A stretch of 64,000 nt of DNA from Cochliopodium minus. Its lineage: Eukaryota; Discosea; Himatismenida; Cochliopodiidae. This document shows positions 47,253 through 57,465 of the stretch, in pieces. Position 1 is the first letter of the stretch, and each line of letters starts with the position of its first letter. Location: assembly GCA_024220525.1 (NCBI GenBank), contig JAMYWO010000167.1, forward strand, positions 1 through 64,000, in the 5' to 3' direction. The translations under genes and the position numbers were made by a program. The notes beneath the pieces were generated by a model, which did not search any database, had not been told where the DNA came from, and was given only the letters and a program-made list of their open reading frames with translations.

Positions 47253-49368
47253 ATGAAATGTTTTGAGAATTTGTCAAAAAGGTAATTAAAATGAATAGAA
47301 ATTGGATTCAAATAATAATTTTATTACAAAAGATTTGTTGGATTAATATGTATAATTGCGGTGGTCATTATCTGGGTGGGAAGCAGTGATTTGATTCAGC
47401 TCATTTTGGTCTCTGAAAACTTCAATTCACCATTTTTTTGTAATAAAGAGAATTATTGAAATTTTTTTTTTTATTTTATATATTAGTGACCTATTTTAAT
47501 ACAAGCTTATTTTCAATATATCTTTTGGGGGTTTGGAATTTTTTGAAAAATTGTTTTTTTTTTTTGAAAAAGATTTATAATTTCAAATTAGTTTTTGTTC
47601 TTTGGAAAATGGTGGAGGGTTACTCCATATTCACCTCCTTCTTTCATGTTTTGGTTAAAAAAGTCTCACGATTCTTTTTCACCTCTTATTTACACTCAAA
47701 TTCCCTCTGATGATATTGATAACAACATCAACATTGACAATCGTAATTATGATCCCCTTGTTTCATTTATTTTATATTATATTTTTAAATTAATTTTTAA
47801 TTATAATTTTAAACTGTTTTAATTTTCATATTTTTAAATTATTTAAATTATATTTTAAAATTATATTTTTATTTTTGATTGAAAATAAAGAAGATGAAAA
47901 TACAAGAACTAAAAATGAAATAAACCAGATTGTAATTCCCCCTCAATTTATTCATTCCAATAACCTCCCTCTCGATCATCTTAAGAATAACAATAGTCAT
48001 AATACTATTAAGAGTAATAATAATAGTAGTAGTAATAGTACTGATCTCAATAAATATATCATCAACAATGAGTCTATTTTTAACAATGACTACATTATTA
48101 ATGATGATAATAATGAAAATGATAATCATGACAATAATAATAACAATAATAATAACAATAATGATAAAAATAAAAATAGTAACAAATACAATATTGTTGA
48201 TAAAAAAAATGAAGAAAATGATGAGAATGATAAATATAAAGAAAATAAACTAATTGATATTAAAGAAGAAGAGAATAAAAAAATAGGGCTGAGAGATTGT
48301 ATAAAAAACAAGAAAAACAAAGAAAAAACAAAAAATAAAAATAAAAACATAAAAAAAATGTATAGTGCAAGAAAAGTAATGATAATTGCTTTCTTCTTTT
48401 GTCCTTTATGGTTTGCAGCTAACTATACGTAAAAAAATAATTATCATAAAATTTTATTTGTTTTTTTTTTTAATTTTAAATAGATTTAATTTATCACTCA
48501 CAATGACGAGTGTATCATCTAATACTATTCTTTCCACAACTTCATCTTTTTTCACATTGATTCTCGGGTTTTTGTGGGCAGTAGAAATATGTTCATTGAA
48601 TAAGGTAAAAAATTAAATTAAAAATTAAAAATTAAAATTTTGAAAGATTTTTGGAATTTTTTTAACTGTTGGGGGTGTTATAATGGTAAGTTTAACAGAT
48701 TCAAACTCTGGAGGAGGAAGAAGTACAATCATAGGGGATGCAATTAGTTTACTATCAGCTATTTTTTATGCTTTTTATGTCATTTATTTGAAAAAGAAGA
48801 TAACTGACGAAAGAAAATTGTTCATGGTAACACTCTTTAAAAAAATGAAACACTCTAAAAAAATGTTCTATTAAAGAAAAATATTTTAATCATTATATTT
48901 TTAAAGCCCATGTTCTTTGGATTTGTTGGAATTTTCAATATTTTAATTATGTTCCCCTTTTTCTTGATATTGAATTACACTGGTTTCGAAAGATTCTCAT
49001 TTCCTGACAAACATGTTCTTTTATTTTTATTTGTCAATGGGTTGATTGGAACTATGCTGAGCGATTACATTTGGATGCTCAGTGTCTTGTTGTTGTCTCC
49101 TGTTATAGCTACAGTCGGCCTTTCAGTTAATTTTTTTAATTATTTTTATTTTATATTTTAATCTTTTTGCATTATATAATATTTATAGCTCACTATTCCT
49201 ATTGCTCTCATTTCAGATGCTATTATTAAGAAAAAACACTTCGGTGCATATTACATTTTGGGATCAATAATGGTGATAATAGGGTTTTGTTTGGTGAATA
49301 TTAACTTTGGGGAAATATTATCCAAAAAGAAAAAAGATAGACAATTCACCAATGAATTTGTTAATTGA
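47253..49368 (+). CDS. SLC35F5-like (DUF914/EamA) multi-pass transporter
   Basis: Exon 1 (47253-47281, MKCFENLSKR) splices to VGLICIIAVVIIWVGSSDLI. Later exons give PFFLTYFNTSLFSIYLLG, FLFFGKWWR, an Asn/Asp/Lys-rich cytosolic loop (47880-48350), ARKVMIIAFFFCPLWFAANYT, NLSLTMTSVSSNTILSTTSS, FTLILGFLWAVEI, SDSNSGGGRS followed by IGDAISLLSAIFYAFYVIYL, PMFFGFVGIFNI, FVNGLIGTMLSDYIWMLSVLL, and PVIATVGLS. About ten membrane spans follow the SLC35F3/4/5 pattern, including the conserved TSVSSNTILS. The family belongs to the drug/metabolite transporter superfamily; the substrate is unknown here. The poly-Asn loop sits where relatives have a variable loop between TM2 and TM3. The stop is at 49366-49368. 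Confidence 0.88.
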
Positions 49369-49519
49369 TTCATTTATTATTAAAATTAATTCAAAACTAT
49401 CCTTAATCAGAATGACTCATGAGTTACAAGATGATTTAATTAAAGTTATAAATGATAATACATTATATTTCAAAATTTATTTTAAACACTTAAAAAAACA
49501 ATTAATTTGATTGAGATTT

Positions 49520-50478
49520 TCAATCATGATTTTCGATATGATTTTCATTTATTGAAGAATCTTCCGATTCCTCTTTGCTGTTATGATTTTGTTCGATAAT
49601 GGAGTTTCTTTTCCCACTCCATTGCATTACAGTGGTCCTAATTTTGATTGATTTGGAATCTTCTGAAAGCCAAAGCAAAATTTGTTTCTTAATTTTTGAA
49701 TTTTTTGGGTCCATGCTTGGTTTTTTGAGTACTTTCCTATTTTTGTTCATTATGTGCACAATTGAATAAAATATAAATAATATTAATTGGAAGAAAGGAT
49801 ATTTTTTTATACCTGAAAGCTTTTTCTATATCTCTTTCTAGATCCTCTGAATCGTCATTAATCCAATTTTGGACCTTCTTTTTAATGATTTTGGCTTTTT
49901 TATTGATAGCAGGCATTTCATTGATGCATTTCATGACATCTTCATTACTCTTTACCTTTTGCTTTTCAATTCTATTGATATCTTCCATTCTATTGTTCTC
50001 ATTATTTTCATCTTCTATTATTTCTTCTTCTTTATTTTCATTATTCTTTCCCCACCATTCTTTATGAAAAATTTTTTAAATGAATGAAAGCTTTATAAGA
50101 GGAAATATTCAATTACCTTTTACTTTTTCTTTTATTTTATAAGCTTGATCGCATCTTGGAGATTCTCTCATAACTACTTGAATTACTTGCTCCATTGATA
50201 ATTGCCAATTTTGAGATCCTCCTAACCATTTTTGAACAGATGTTTTAATAGTTTCACTGGTATCATTAAATGTTGGATATTGTTGAATTGTAAAAATATC
50301 ATCAGATTTATTCAATTTTTCCCCGGACCATATCTTCACCTTTTCTTCTATTCTATCCCTTTTGAATTTTATTTGCTTTTCTAAAAAGAAATGAATAATG
50401 AATAAAATGTCTTAAATATTTATTACCCTTTATTTTATGAGTTGGATTAATTGGTGAAATATCAAATTCTTCATCCAT
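49520..50478 (-). CDS. Unknown protein with five Trp-centred repeats
   Basis: ATG 50478 (MDEEFDISPINPTHKIK), four exons, stop at 49520; about 250 residues. No known family. Five repeats share the core (I)(K)xxVxxW(S/L/W/I)x(G/D/E): KVKIWSG, IKTSVQKWLGG, IKEKVKEWWGK, IKKKVQNWIND and IKKQILLWLSE, with a further half-copy TTVMQWSG. Each is followed by a 20-35-residue acidic or helical stretch. Introns fall between repeats (after KVK, inside the spacer, after AFR), suggesting exon-wise duplication. Highly charged, with no signal peptide or membrane span; probably an alpha-helical repeat interaction protein. A Met at 50541 in the same frame exists but is preceded by a poly-Lys run, so 50478 is preferred. 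Confidence 0.65.
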
Positions 50479-50858
50479 TTTTTTTTTTTTTTTTTTTATA
50501 ATTAATAGTGTGTCTTTCTTTCCAAAAGAAATTTTTGTCAAATAATAATCAAAGACTTATGAAATTCATTTTTGTATTAATTATTCTTTAAGCAAATTTG
50601 AATTGAATGGAAATTTAAATAAATTTATATTTAATGAAAATCATTGTTCTGCATTGAAATTAAAGATTTACAACCTTCAGATAATTAGAATTTTGATAAT
50701 TATTCCCTGAATATTTTCTTCCTTGGATCATTTGCAAAAAGGAAAATTAAAAAGTGAACTTTTTGTTGATTCAAATAGGATCAAAAAACAAATATTTTTA
50801 AAAAAATAAAAAAAATTGTGAGAAATTAAATAGAAATAAAAATAATATAAAAGTAAAG
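50479..50858. other. 380-bp intergenic spacer between divergent genes
   Basis: AT-rich shared upstream region of the Trp-repeat gene (minus) and the PinX1 homologue (plus). A T-run at 50481-50498 and A-rich leaders are seen. No GC-rich motif or structured RNA was noticed. Confidence 0.5.
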
Positions 50859-51614
50859 ATGTTTATTGATTCTGATAGGAAAAATAGAGAAAGGACATCA
50901 ATTGATCCCAACAATTTGACTTGGAAGAATAGTTCCAATTTTGGAAAAAAAATGATGATGAATCAAGGTTGGAATGAAGGAGAAGGATTAGGAGCTAATA
51001 AAAATGGCACAACTTCTCATATTGATATAAGAGTGAAAAAAAATAGCAGAGGATTGGGATCTGCAAAAGAAGATGAAAATTGGTTAAAAACAAACTTTGA
51101 TTATATGCAAGTTTTAAACAAATTGAATCACAATTTTTCGGAAAATAAAGAATCCAATGATGATCTATCAAAACCATCAACAACTAAATTCCATAGATAT
51201 AATAGAGTGATCAAAGCCAAGAATGTTTCTCAATATTCTTCAGATGATCTTACCGCGATTTTAGGTGGTTCAACAAACAAACCAGTAGAGGAGGTTAAAT
51301 TTGCACCAAGCAGCACACCAAATTATTTTGGATTTGTAAAATCATCCAAAACACTTGTTTCTTCTGAATTAGAATCCATCGGAAAAACAAAAGAAGAAAA
51401 AACAGAGATTCAAAATGAAAATTCTCCCCAAATCAACAATGAAATTATTGAAGAACAAACCACATTAAACACAGAGAATTCTCCTTCTTTGACAAAAGAA
51501 GAAAAAAGATTGAAAAAAGAAAAAAAGAGAGAGAAAAAAAGAAAAAGAAGAGAAAAAAGAGAGAAAAAGAAAGAAAAGAAGGAAATGAAAGAAAGAAAAA
51601 AGACTAAATTATAA
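50859..51614 (+). CDS. PINX1: PinX1/Gno1-like G-patch protein
   Basis: Single exon, 251 residues. The N-terminus follows the PinX1 signature closely: SIDPNNLTWKNSSNFGKKMM, then the G-patch QGWNEGEGLGANKNGTTSHI...KKNSRGLG (residues 25-70), then ENWLKTNFDYMQVLNKLN. A second conserved block, KFHRYNRVIKAKNVSQYSSDDLTAILG (~105-130), corresponds to the PinX1 region upstream of its telomerase-inhibitory part. The C-terminal ~40 residues are almost all Lys/Arg/Glu, a nucleolar-type tail. The family works in rRNA/snoRNA maturation as cofactor of the DEAH helicase Prp43/DHX15, and in animals in telomerase control. Confidence 0.88.
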   Translation: MFIDSDRKNRERTSIDPNNLTWKNSSNFGKKMMMNQGWNEGEGLGANKNGTTSHIDIRVKKNSRGLGSAKEDENWLKTNFDYMQVLNKLNHNFSENKESNDDLSKPSTTKFHRYNRVIKAKNVSQYSSDDLTAILGGSTNKPVEEVKFAPSSTPNYFGFVKSSKTLVSSELESIGKTKEEKTEIQNENSPQINNEIIEEQTTLNTENSPSLTKEEKRLKKEKKREKKRKRREKREKKKEKKEMKERKKTKL

Positions 51615-51704
51615 CTAAATTATTTATTGAAGCTTTCTTCTTTTTTATTTTAAATTAAAGAAAATTATTTTATCAAAATTAATTGCGCAAAAATAAAAAA
51701 AAAA

Positions 51705-54700
51705 ATGAATTTAGTACCTTCGATTGAATTATCTCAATCAATGAAAGGTCCATTTTGTGAATTACCTATGAATGTACTTATATCCAGAGATGAAAATAAA
51801 GAAAATTTATATTCACAAGAAAAATCAAGCAATTCAGAATCATCAGAAGGATATTGCAATGAGGATAGTATTGAACAAATAGATAAAAATTCTGGATATT
51901 ATGATTCAACTTATGGTGATAAGTATAATACCTTGAATGAGAGCTCAGAGGATGGAATACAAAAAGATAAAGATACCTTTATAAGGGATTGGAATCAAGA
52001 ATATCAAAGTTTATTGACAAAAATATTCTTTAGTTGCCCACAAGAAGATGAATTGCTTATTTATTTCAATCAACTTGCAAATTTATCAAATGATTTCTCC
52101 AAATTTGCAAAATCTTATGGAAAAATTATTATCTCTGAAATCATGTTACCCACTCATCTCAAAACCATCAAACCAATTTCCCTCGGTGGTAAAGCGGGAG
52201 GAGAAAAATATGTTAATTTTTTTTTTTAATCTAATTTGAAAAGCATTTGAATAATAATTAATAATTCTTTATTAATTTATTTATCAGATTATTCTTTCTT
52301 AATTTATTTATCAAATTATTATAAAGGTAAATTCTGGAATTTTGTTTAAATTTGCAAACGATGTATTCAAAATATATGATAACGAAGATGGTTGTCACAA
52401 AGCAGGAGGGAATGAGTTGAAATCAATGTTGTCTATGCAATCTTGTTGTGGTGCAGAATTAAGTTTTCCTTTAATTTGTGTCATTGATTACCTTGGTATA
52501 CTTTTTTTTTTTTTAAAAAAAGTACAAAGTTTGTTAAACTAATTTTGCTTGATGTAATCAGGATTTAGGTATTCAAAAAGTTATTTTTCTTTTAAATTAA
52601 AACTTTCCAAAATTAAAAAGATTGATTGCTATGTCCATTCTTCCTTTGCAAACACTTGTTTATGGTTCACAGGATGGTAAACATTTTTTTTTTTTGTTAA
52701 TTATTTTTTTTGTATTTTATAATTTTTTGTATTTGTAAATTTCTTTTTATTTTAAAAAACTAATTATTTAAATTGTTTAGGGGGTAAACAGAAATGAAAG
52801 TTTTTTTTTTTTTGTTTATAAAAATAATGTTTAAAAGGGAGGACAGTGTTTACTTCAGATTCCAATTTTAATGATATTATGGAAAGCGTGGGAAAGGTAG
52901 AACAAACTATTTCATATGTTTACTTTAAATTTAATAGACTTAACATATAAATATTTTTTTTTTGTAAAAATAGAAAATGAATTTAAAAGAACACTTGGCG
53001 GGAATGGGGAAAAACAAGAAAATGATATATTTTCCAACAGACATAGAAGGACATATAGGAAAAGATGGAAGAAGATATGTCATTGATTTTTCACGTATTT
53101 ATCCTCCTGAATATCCTGATTTCAATTTAAATCCTAAATCTTCTGTTTTGTATCAAATGTTACGCCCCGAATTTGTCAAACATTATCAACGTCCTCTTTC
53201 TTCTGATTCTTGCACTAAATTTGGAAAATCTAATCATCTTTTCAACAACAAAGAAATTTATGATGTATTCCCTTTTTTTTTTTAAAAATTAATTTCTTCC
53301 TTAATTTATTTTTTAAAATTATTTCCTTTCAATTATTTTTTATTTATTAATAATTTTATTTTTCAATTTTTTTTGTCATTTTTCTCGACAAGGCAACATT
53401 ATATCTCTATCAACAAATAATACCAGCATTCTCGAAAGAAATAGACAAACTAACAATAGATCATTTGGAATCTTATCGTCTTTCTGAAAAAATTCATCAA
53501 TCTGGAATCAACATGAGACATTTAGGTTTTTTTTTTAAAATCATTATCAATTATTACATTGTATTTTATTTTATTTAAAATAATGTAATTTTATAAAATA
53601 GGAAGAGTGAGAAGTCATTGTCAGAATGGTTTGATAAAAAGATATTTGTAACCTTTTTTTTTTTTCGACAAATGTTTTTTTATTTTTTATTTTTATTCAA
53701 GATTGTTAGAAATGGTGATGAGATGGTAAACCTAGATTTAAATCTTTTTTATTTATTATTATTTAAAAACAATAATTCATTTTTTATTAAATATTCATTT
53801 TTATTTTATTTAATAATTTATAAATTTTTTTTTTTTATTTTATTTTTATTTGATAAATATAGTATAAAGAATGAACTGAGAAAGGAAATAAGAAATTTAG
53901 TGAAATCATGGAAAATGCATTGTTCAAATTCAGTGTATCAAAAACAAGTAATTGATTATTTCAACAAAATAATCAGTAAATCAAAAGAGTCTTATCAATA
54001 TTGGCAATTTCATTTGAAAAAATTTCTTCTTCAAAAATTTTATTCTTCTTTATCTGATCATGAAAATGACGAAAAATTTGATTTAAGGGGTTATACTATT
54101 TCTTTTTTTTTCCCCTCTTCTTTCTTTCCCCCTTCTCTTTCTTCCCTCCCCTCTTCTCTCCTCTCCCCTCTCTCTAATACCTCTCTCCAAAACCCTCCTC
54201 ACTTTACTACTAATAAAATATTATACCCTAATACCAACACTAATACCAACAATAATACCAATACTAATACCAACAATACTATTAATAACACAAATAATAA
54301 TACTAATAATAATATCAACACAATGAATAATGGTACAATGAATAACTTTAATAATAGGATGATAAATGGAAAGATGGTGATGATGAATGGAAATGGAAAT
54401 GGAAAGAATGTAGGGGGAAATAAAGAAAAAAAGATAATATTTAATATGTTTATGAATAAATTTCAAAAATACAATTCAATCACTTTTTCTTCTCATGTGG
54501 TAGAAAGTTTAAAATTGAATGATAATTTTGTTGTTGTCTTTTCTGATTTAAAAAAGGGTCTCCGTGTTTCTATCAAAAATCCCAATATCATTTCTTATGC
54601 TGAAGCGATGACTCTCATGATTTCCTCTAAACAAAGGTAATTTATTTAAAATTTTAAAATTTATGAAGTGTTTATCATCTTTTAATTAATAAATAAAATA

Positions 54701-55990
54701 AATAAAATAAATAAAATAAATAAAATAAATAAAATAAATAAAATAAATAAAATAAATAAAATAAATAAAATAAATAAAATAAATAAAATAAATAAAATAA
54801 ATAAAATAAATAAAATAAATAAAATAAATAAAATAAATAAAATAAATAAAATAAATAAAATAAATAAAATAAATAAATAAATGTAGAGATTTTCCAGAAG
54901 CTGATAGATTATTTTTACTTGCAAACAAGAAATTTGAAGAAGCTTGCTCTTCTTTTCCAAATGAACAAATTACTAATAGTTGGGGAAATGGTACATTATA
55001 TTTTATTGTATTATATTATTATTATATTATTATTATATTATTATTTTATTATTATTATATTATTATTTTATTATTATTATATTATTATTATATTATTATA
55101 TTATTATTTTATTATTATTATATTATTATATATTATTATATTATTATTTTATTATTATTATATTATTATTATATTATTATATTATTATTATATTAATTTT
55201 ATTTTATAAAAATAATAAAAACAGCTTTGGTATATCAAGCATTCAGGAAAAAAGATTCATCAAGAATGAAATTATTATATTTGGCAATAGAAAAATATCA
55301 ATCCACCCAAAACTCTTATTCCCTCATTTCTCTATCTGATTATTTACTTCAAATTTCTTCTCCCAAAAATTTTTATTTTTCCAATTCTTCCTTTTTGTTT
55401 GATGACATTAGTAACACCAACAATATTAACACTTTTAATAATAATAATAATAATAATAACAATAAAAATAGTAATAATAATAATTTGGATAATAATGAAA
55501 GTAATAATGATTCAGAAAACACAAGTATGAATGAGAGTAATCATAGTAGCAGTAGTGTATATAATAGCAGTGATACCATCAACAGTTTTAATGATAATGA
55601 CAGTTTTAATGATAATGATAATAATAGTTTTCGTAATAATGATAGTTTTCATAATCTCTCTTTTTCTTCTTTAAATATCAACAGCACTACTTCTTTAAAC
55701 ACCAACAAAACATCTTCTTCTTTAAATAATAGTACCAATGGTTATAGCAACCTTAATCAAATAAACAATAATACAAACTCCATTCATGGTTACGCAAGTA
55801 TCAACAATACTACTACCACTTTTGTTAATAACAAGATTACTATTAATCATGGAAATACTATCTTGAATAATAGTTATGAAAATCTGAATATTGATAACAG
55901 TATTCATAATATGAATAACAGTATAGATAATGTGAATAATAATATGAATAATAGTGTGAATATGAGTAAGAATGGGATGGACAATAGTTT
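51705..55990 (+). CDS. CLU-domain protein with TPR-like region (3' partial)
   Basis: ATG 51705 follows an A-tract. The acidic N-terminus leads to DTFIRDWNQEYQSLL and then the CLU core spread over several exons: GGEKYVNSGILFKFA; HKAGGNELKSMLSMQ; LSFPLICVIDYLG-FRLIAMSILPL-QTLVYGSQDG; KKMNLKEHLAG; FPTDIEGHIGKDGRRYVIDFSRIYPPE (52975-53110); HQSGINMRHLG-RVRSHCQNG; LLEMVMRCIKNELRKEIR. A TPR-like block follows (FPEADRLFLLANKKFEEACSSF...NALVYQAF...LLYLAIEKY, 54890-55310), then Asn-rich sequence up to the N at 55991. CLU proteins (CluA/CLUH) bind mRNAs for mitochondrial proteins and affect mitochondrial distribution, but this one may be a divergent paralogue. Two introns are swollen by microsatellites. 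Confidence 0.78.
54688..54881. repeat. Intronic 9-bp tandem repeat (TAAATAAAA)n
   Basis: About 21 near-perfect copies of a 9-bp unit inside an intron of the CLU gene. The minus-strand translation gives a spurious (Leu-Phe-Ile)n frame. Confidence 0.9.
54991..55220. repeat. Intronic TTA/TATTA microsatellite
   Basis: Interleaved TTA repeats with TATATTA and TTTTATTA interruptions fill the next intron of the CLU gene; donor gtacatt and acceptor aaaacag keep the frame. Confidence 0.85.
55440..55980 (+). repeat. Asn/Ser codon-repeat tract at the contig end of the CLU gene
   Basis: AAT-rich coding repeats (Asn, Ser, Met) run up to the assembly break. Short period units such as SFNDND and NNSMNN are visible. 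This low complexity probably caused the break. Confidence 0.75.
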
Positions 55991-55991
55991 N
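55991..55991. other. Assembly join (single N)
   Basis: A lone N ends the CLU reading frame inside Asn-rich sequence; the following 1.4-kb piece is a separate small contig. Confidence 0.85.
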
Positions 55992-56188
55992 TTTATAATT
56001 TAAATTTATTTCGATTATTTTAATTTATTTTCACACGATTTTTTTTTTATTTAAATTATTTTAAATTTATTTTAAATTTATTTTTATTTTAAATTTACTT
56101 TAATTTTTTAAATTTATTTAAATTTATTTTAAATTTCTTTAAATTTATTTAAATTTTTAAAATTTATTTTCACTTATTTCATTTTATT

Positions 56189-56830
56189 TTACCCTTTGAC
56201 CCATAAACAATAAATAGATTTACCACTAGTGGTAGAAATAGTTCTCAAATGAGTGAAATTTTTTATATCCCAAACCTTGCCAAAAATAAAAAAAATTTAA
56301 AAATAAAAAATTTAAAAATCAAAAATAATAAAAAATTTTTCATTGATGGTGTTGTGTAAAACAGAAAAGAGATAATTATCTGAGATGAACATGGCTCTCA
56401 CCCAATGGTGATGTCCTGACAAAATTTTAATGCACTCATACTTTTTAGCATCACACTCTAATTTGCAAGTAACTCCCCGAAAAATGTTAAAAGTATAAAA
56501 AATGATTTTAAAATAAAATTTAAAACAAAAAATATTTGAAAAATTAATAAAATATTGAAAAATAAATTAAAAAAAAAATTTAAAAAATATTGTAAAAAAT
56601 TAAAAATAAATTTAAAATTAACACATATATAATTAGAGATGTTCAAAACTTTACAACAGTTCAAAATTTGTTAGTTATAAATTAATATCCGCTAACAAAG
56701 TTGTAATTTTTGGACATGTCTAATATATAATCACACATATGCAATGCATAGTGTCCCTTAAAGCTGTATCCTTGTTTCCCTGTCATTATGTCCCGCATTC
56801 AGAAACATATGCAATCATTTTAATGATTAA
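56189..56830 (-). pseudogene. WD40-repeat gene remnant
   Basis: Minus-strand pieces read as WD40 blades: TGKQGYSFKGHYALHMC (about 56800-56710), then CDAKKYECIKILSGHHHWVRAMF with SDNYLFSV (56470-56350), then KVWDIKNFTHLRTISTTSGK with SIYCLWVKG and a stop at 56189 (56290-56189). The G-H and W-D signatures are clear. The pieces do not join by ordinary GT-AG splicing: stops interrupt after the first piece and no donor precedes KVWD. It is either a decayed host gene or a gene whose other exons are missing from this small contig. TRAF7-like or kinase-linked WD40 repeats are the nearest resemblance. Confidence 0.45.
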
Positions 56831-57171
56831 TTTCCAAATAAATTTATTTAGAAATAAGACTTCAATTATTTATTTATATATTTTCAATAGTCCACATTCC
56901 AAAGACTGATAGGAAACTTAATGAATTATTTCGATGATATTTTCATTGGCTAGTTTCGCTTCAATAAACCTCACAATAACTTATTCAAAAGAAATATAAA
57001 TAAAAAGGAGGCAAAAACTAATCATAAATGGAAGACTGGAGATAGAATTTTAATTGAATTAAACTGGATAATATGCATATATAATGGAATATATCAATAA
57101 TATTACTTGAATCAAATTACGGAATCTTCAAACATAAATCAAATAAAAGCAATCAATTGTTTTCAATATAG

Positions 57172-57323
57172 GATTTGAAATCAATATAAAAATTGGTGAA
57201 ACTTTTGCATATGTTGAAAATGAAACATTTGGTCAAGATATTTCGTGGTCTGTATTCTTTGCGCAGATATCTAAAGATAATTTGAAATTCAATTGGATAT
57301 TCCCCATTTTATTTTTATTATAG
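57172..57323 (+). CDS. Terminal exon of an unidentified protein (5' partial)
   Basis: After an acceptor (caatatag at 57171) the frame reads GFEINIKIGETFAYVENETF, then GQDISWSVFFAQ, and ends in a hydrophobic tail WIFPILFLL before TAG at 57321. The hydrophobic end could be a tail anchor or GPI signal. Its stop lies inside the 77-bp duplicate also present at 1888-1964, so in the real genome this gene should end just upstream of the giant gene at 2087. Upstream exons were not identified. Confidence 0.45.
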
Positions 57324-57377
57324 GTCTTTTAAATAGAAGATTCTTTTAATAATATTATATAAAGTTGTTTTTATTCC
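57301..57377. repeat. 77-bp contig-end overlap, copy 2
   Basis: Exact copy of 1888-1964, ending directly before the N at 57378. It implies that the 55992-57377 contig should be followed by the contig starting at 1888. Confidence 0.9.
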
Positions 57378-57378
57378 N

Positions 57379-57450
57379 TTAAATAAATTAAATAAATTAA
57401 ATAAATTAAATAAATTAAATAAATTAAATAAATTAAATAAATTAAATAAA
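57379..57450. repeat. (TTAAATAAA)8 tandem repeat at contig start
   Basis: Eight perfect 9-bp units directly after the N at 57378 and before the stop of the next gene. A repeat nearly as long as the inferred k-mer explains why assembly stopped here. Confidence 0.9.
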
Positions 57451-57465
57451 TTTAAAAAAAAAACT

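Noticed and set aside
51681-51692. TTGCGCAA near the CLU gene start
   Set aside because: Palindromic but lacks the flanking T/A tract and the GGCGC core; may be chance.
54682-54960. Minus-strand (Leu-Phe-Ile)n membrane-like protein
   Set aside because: Translation of a 9-bp intronic repeat.
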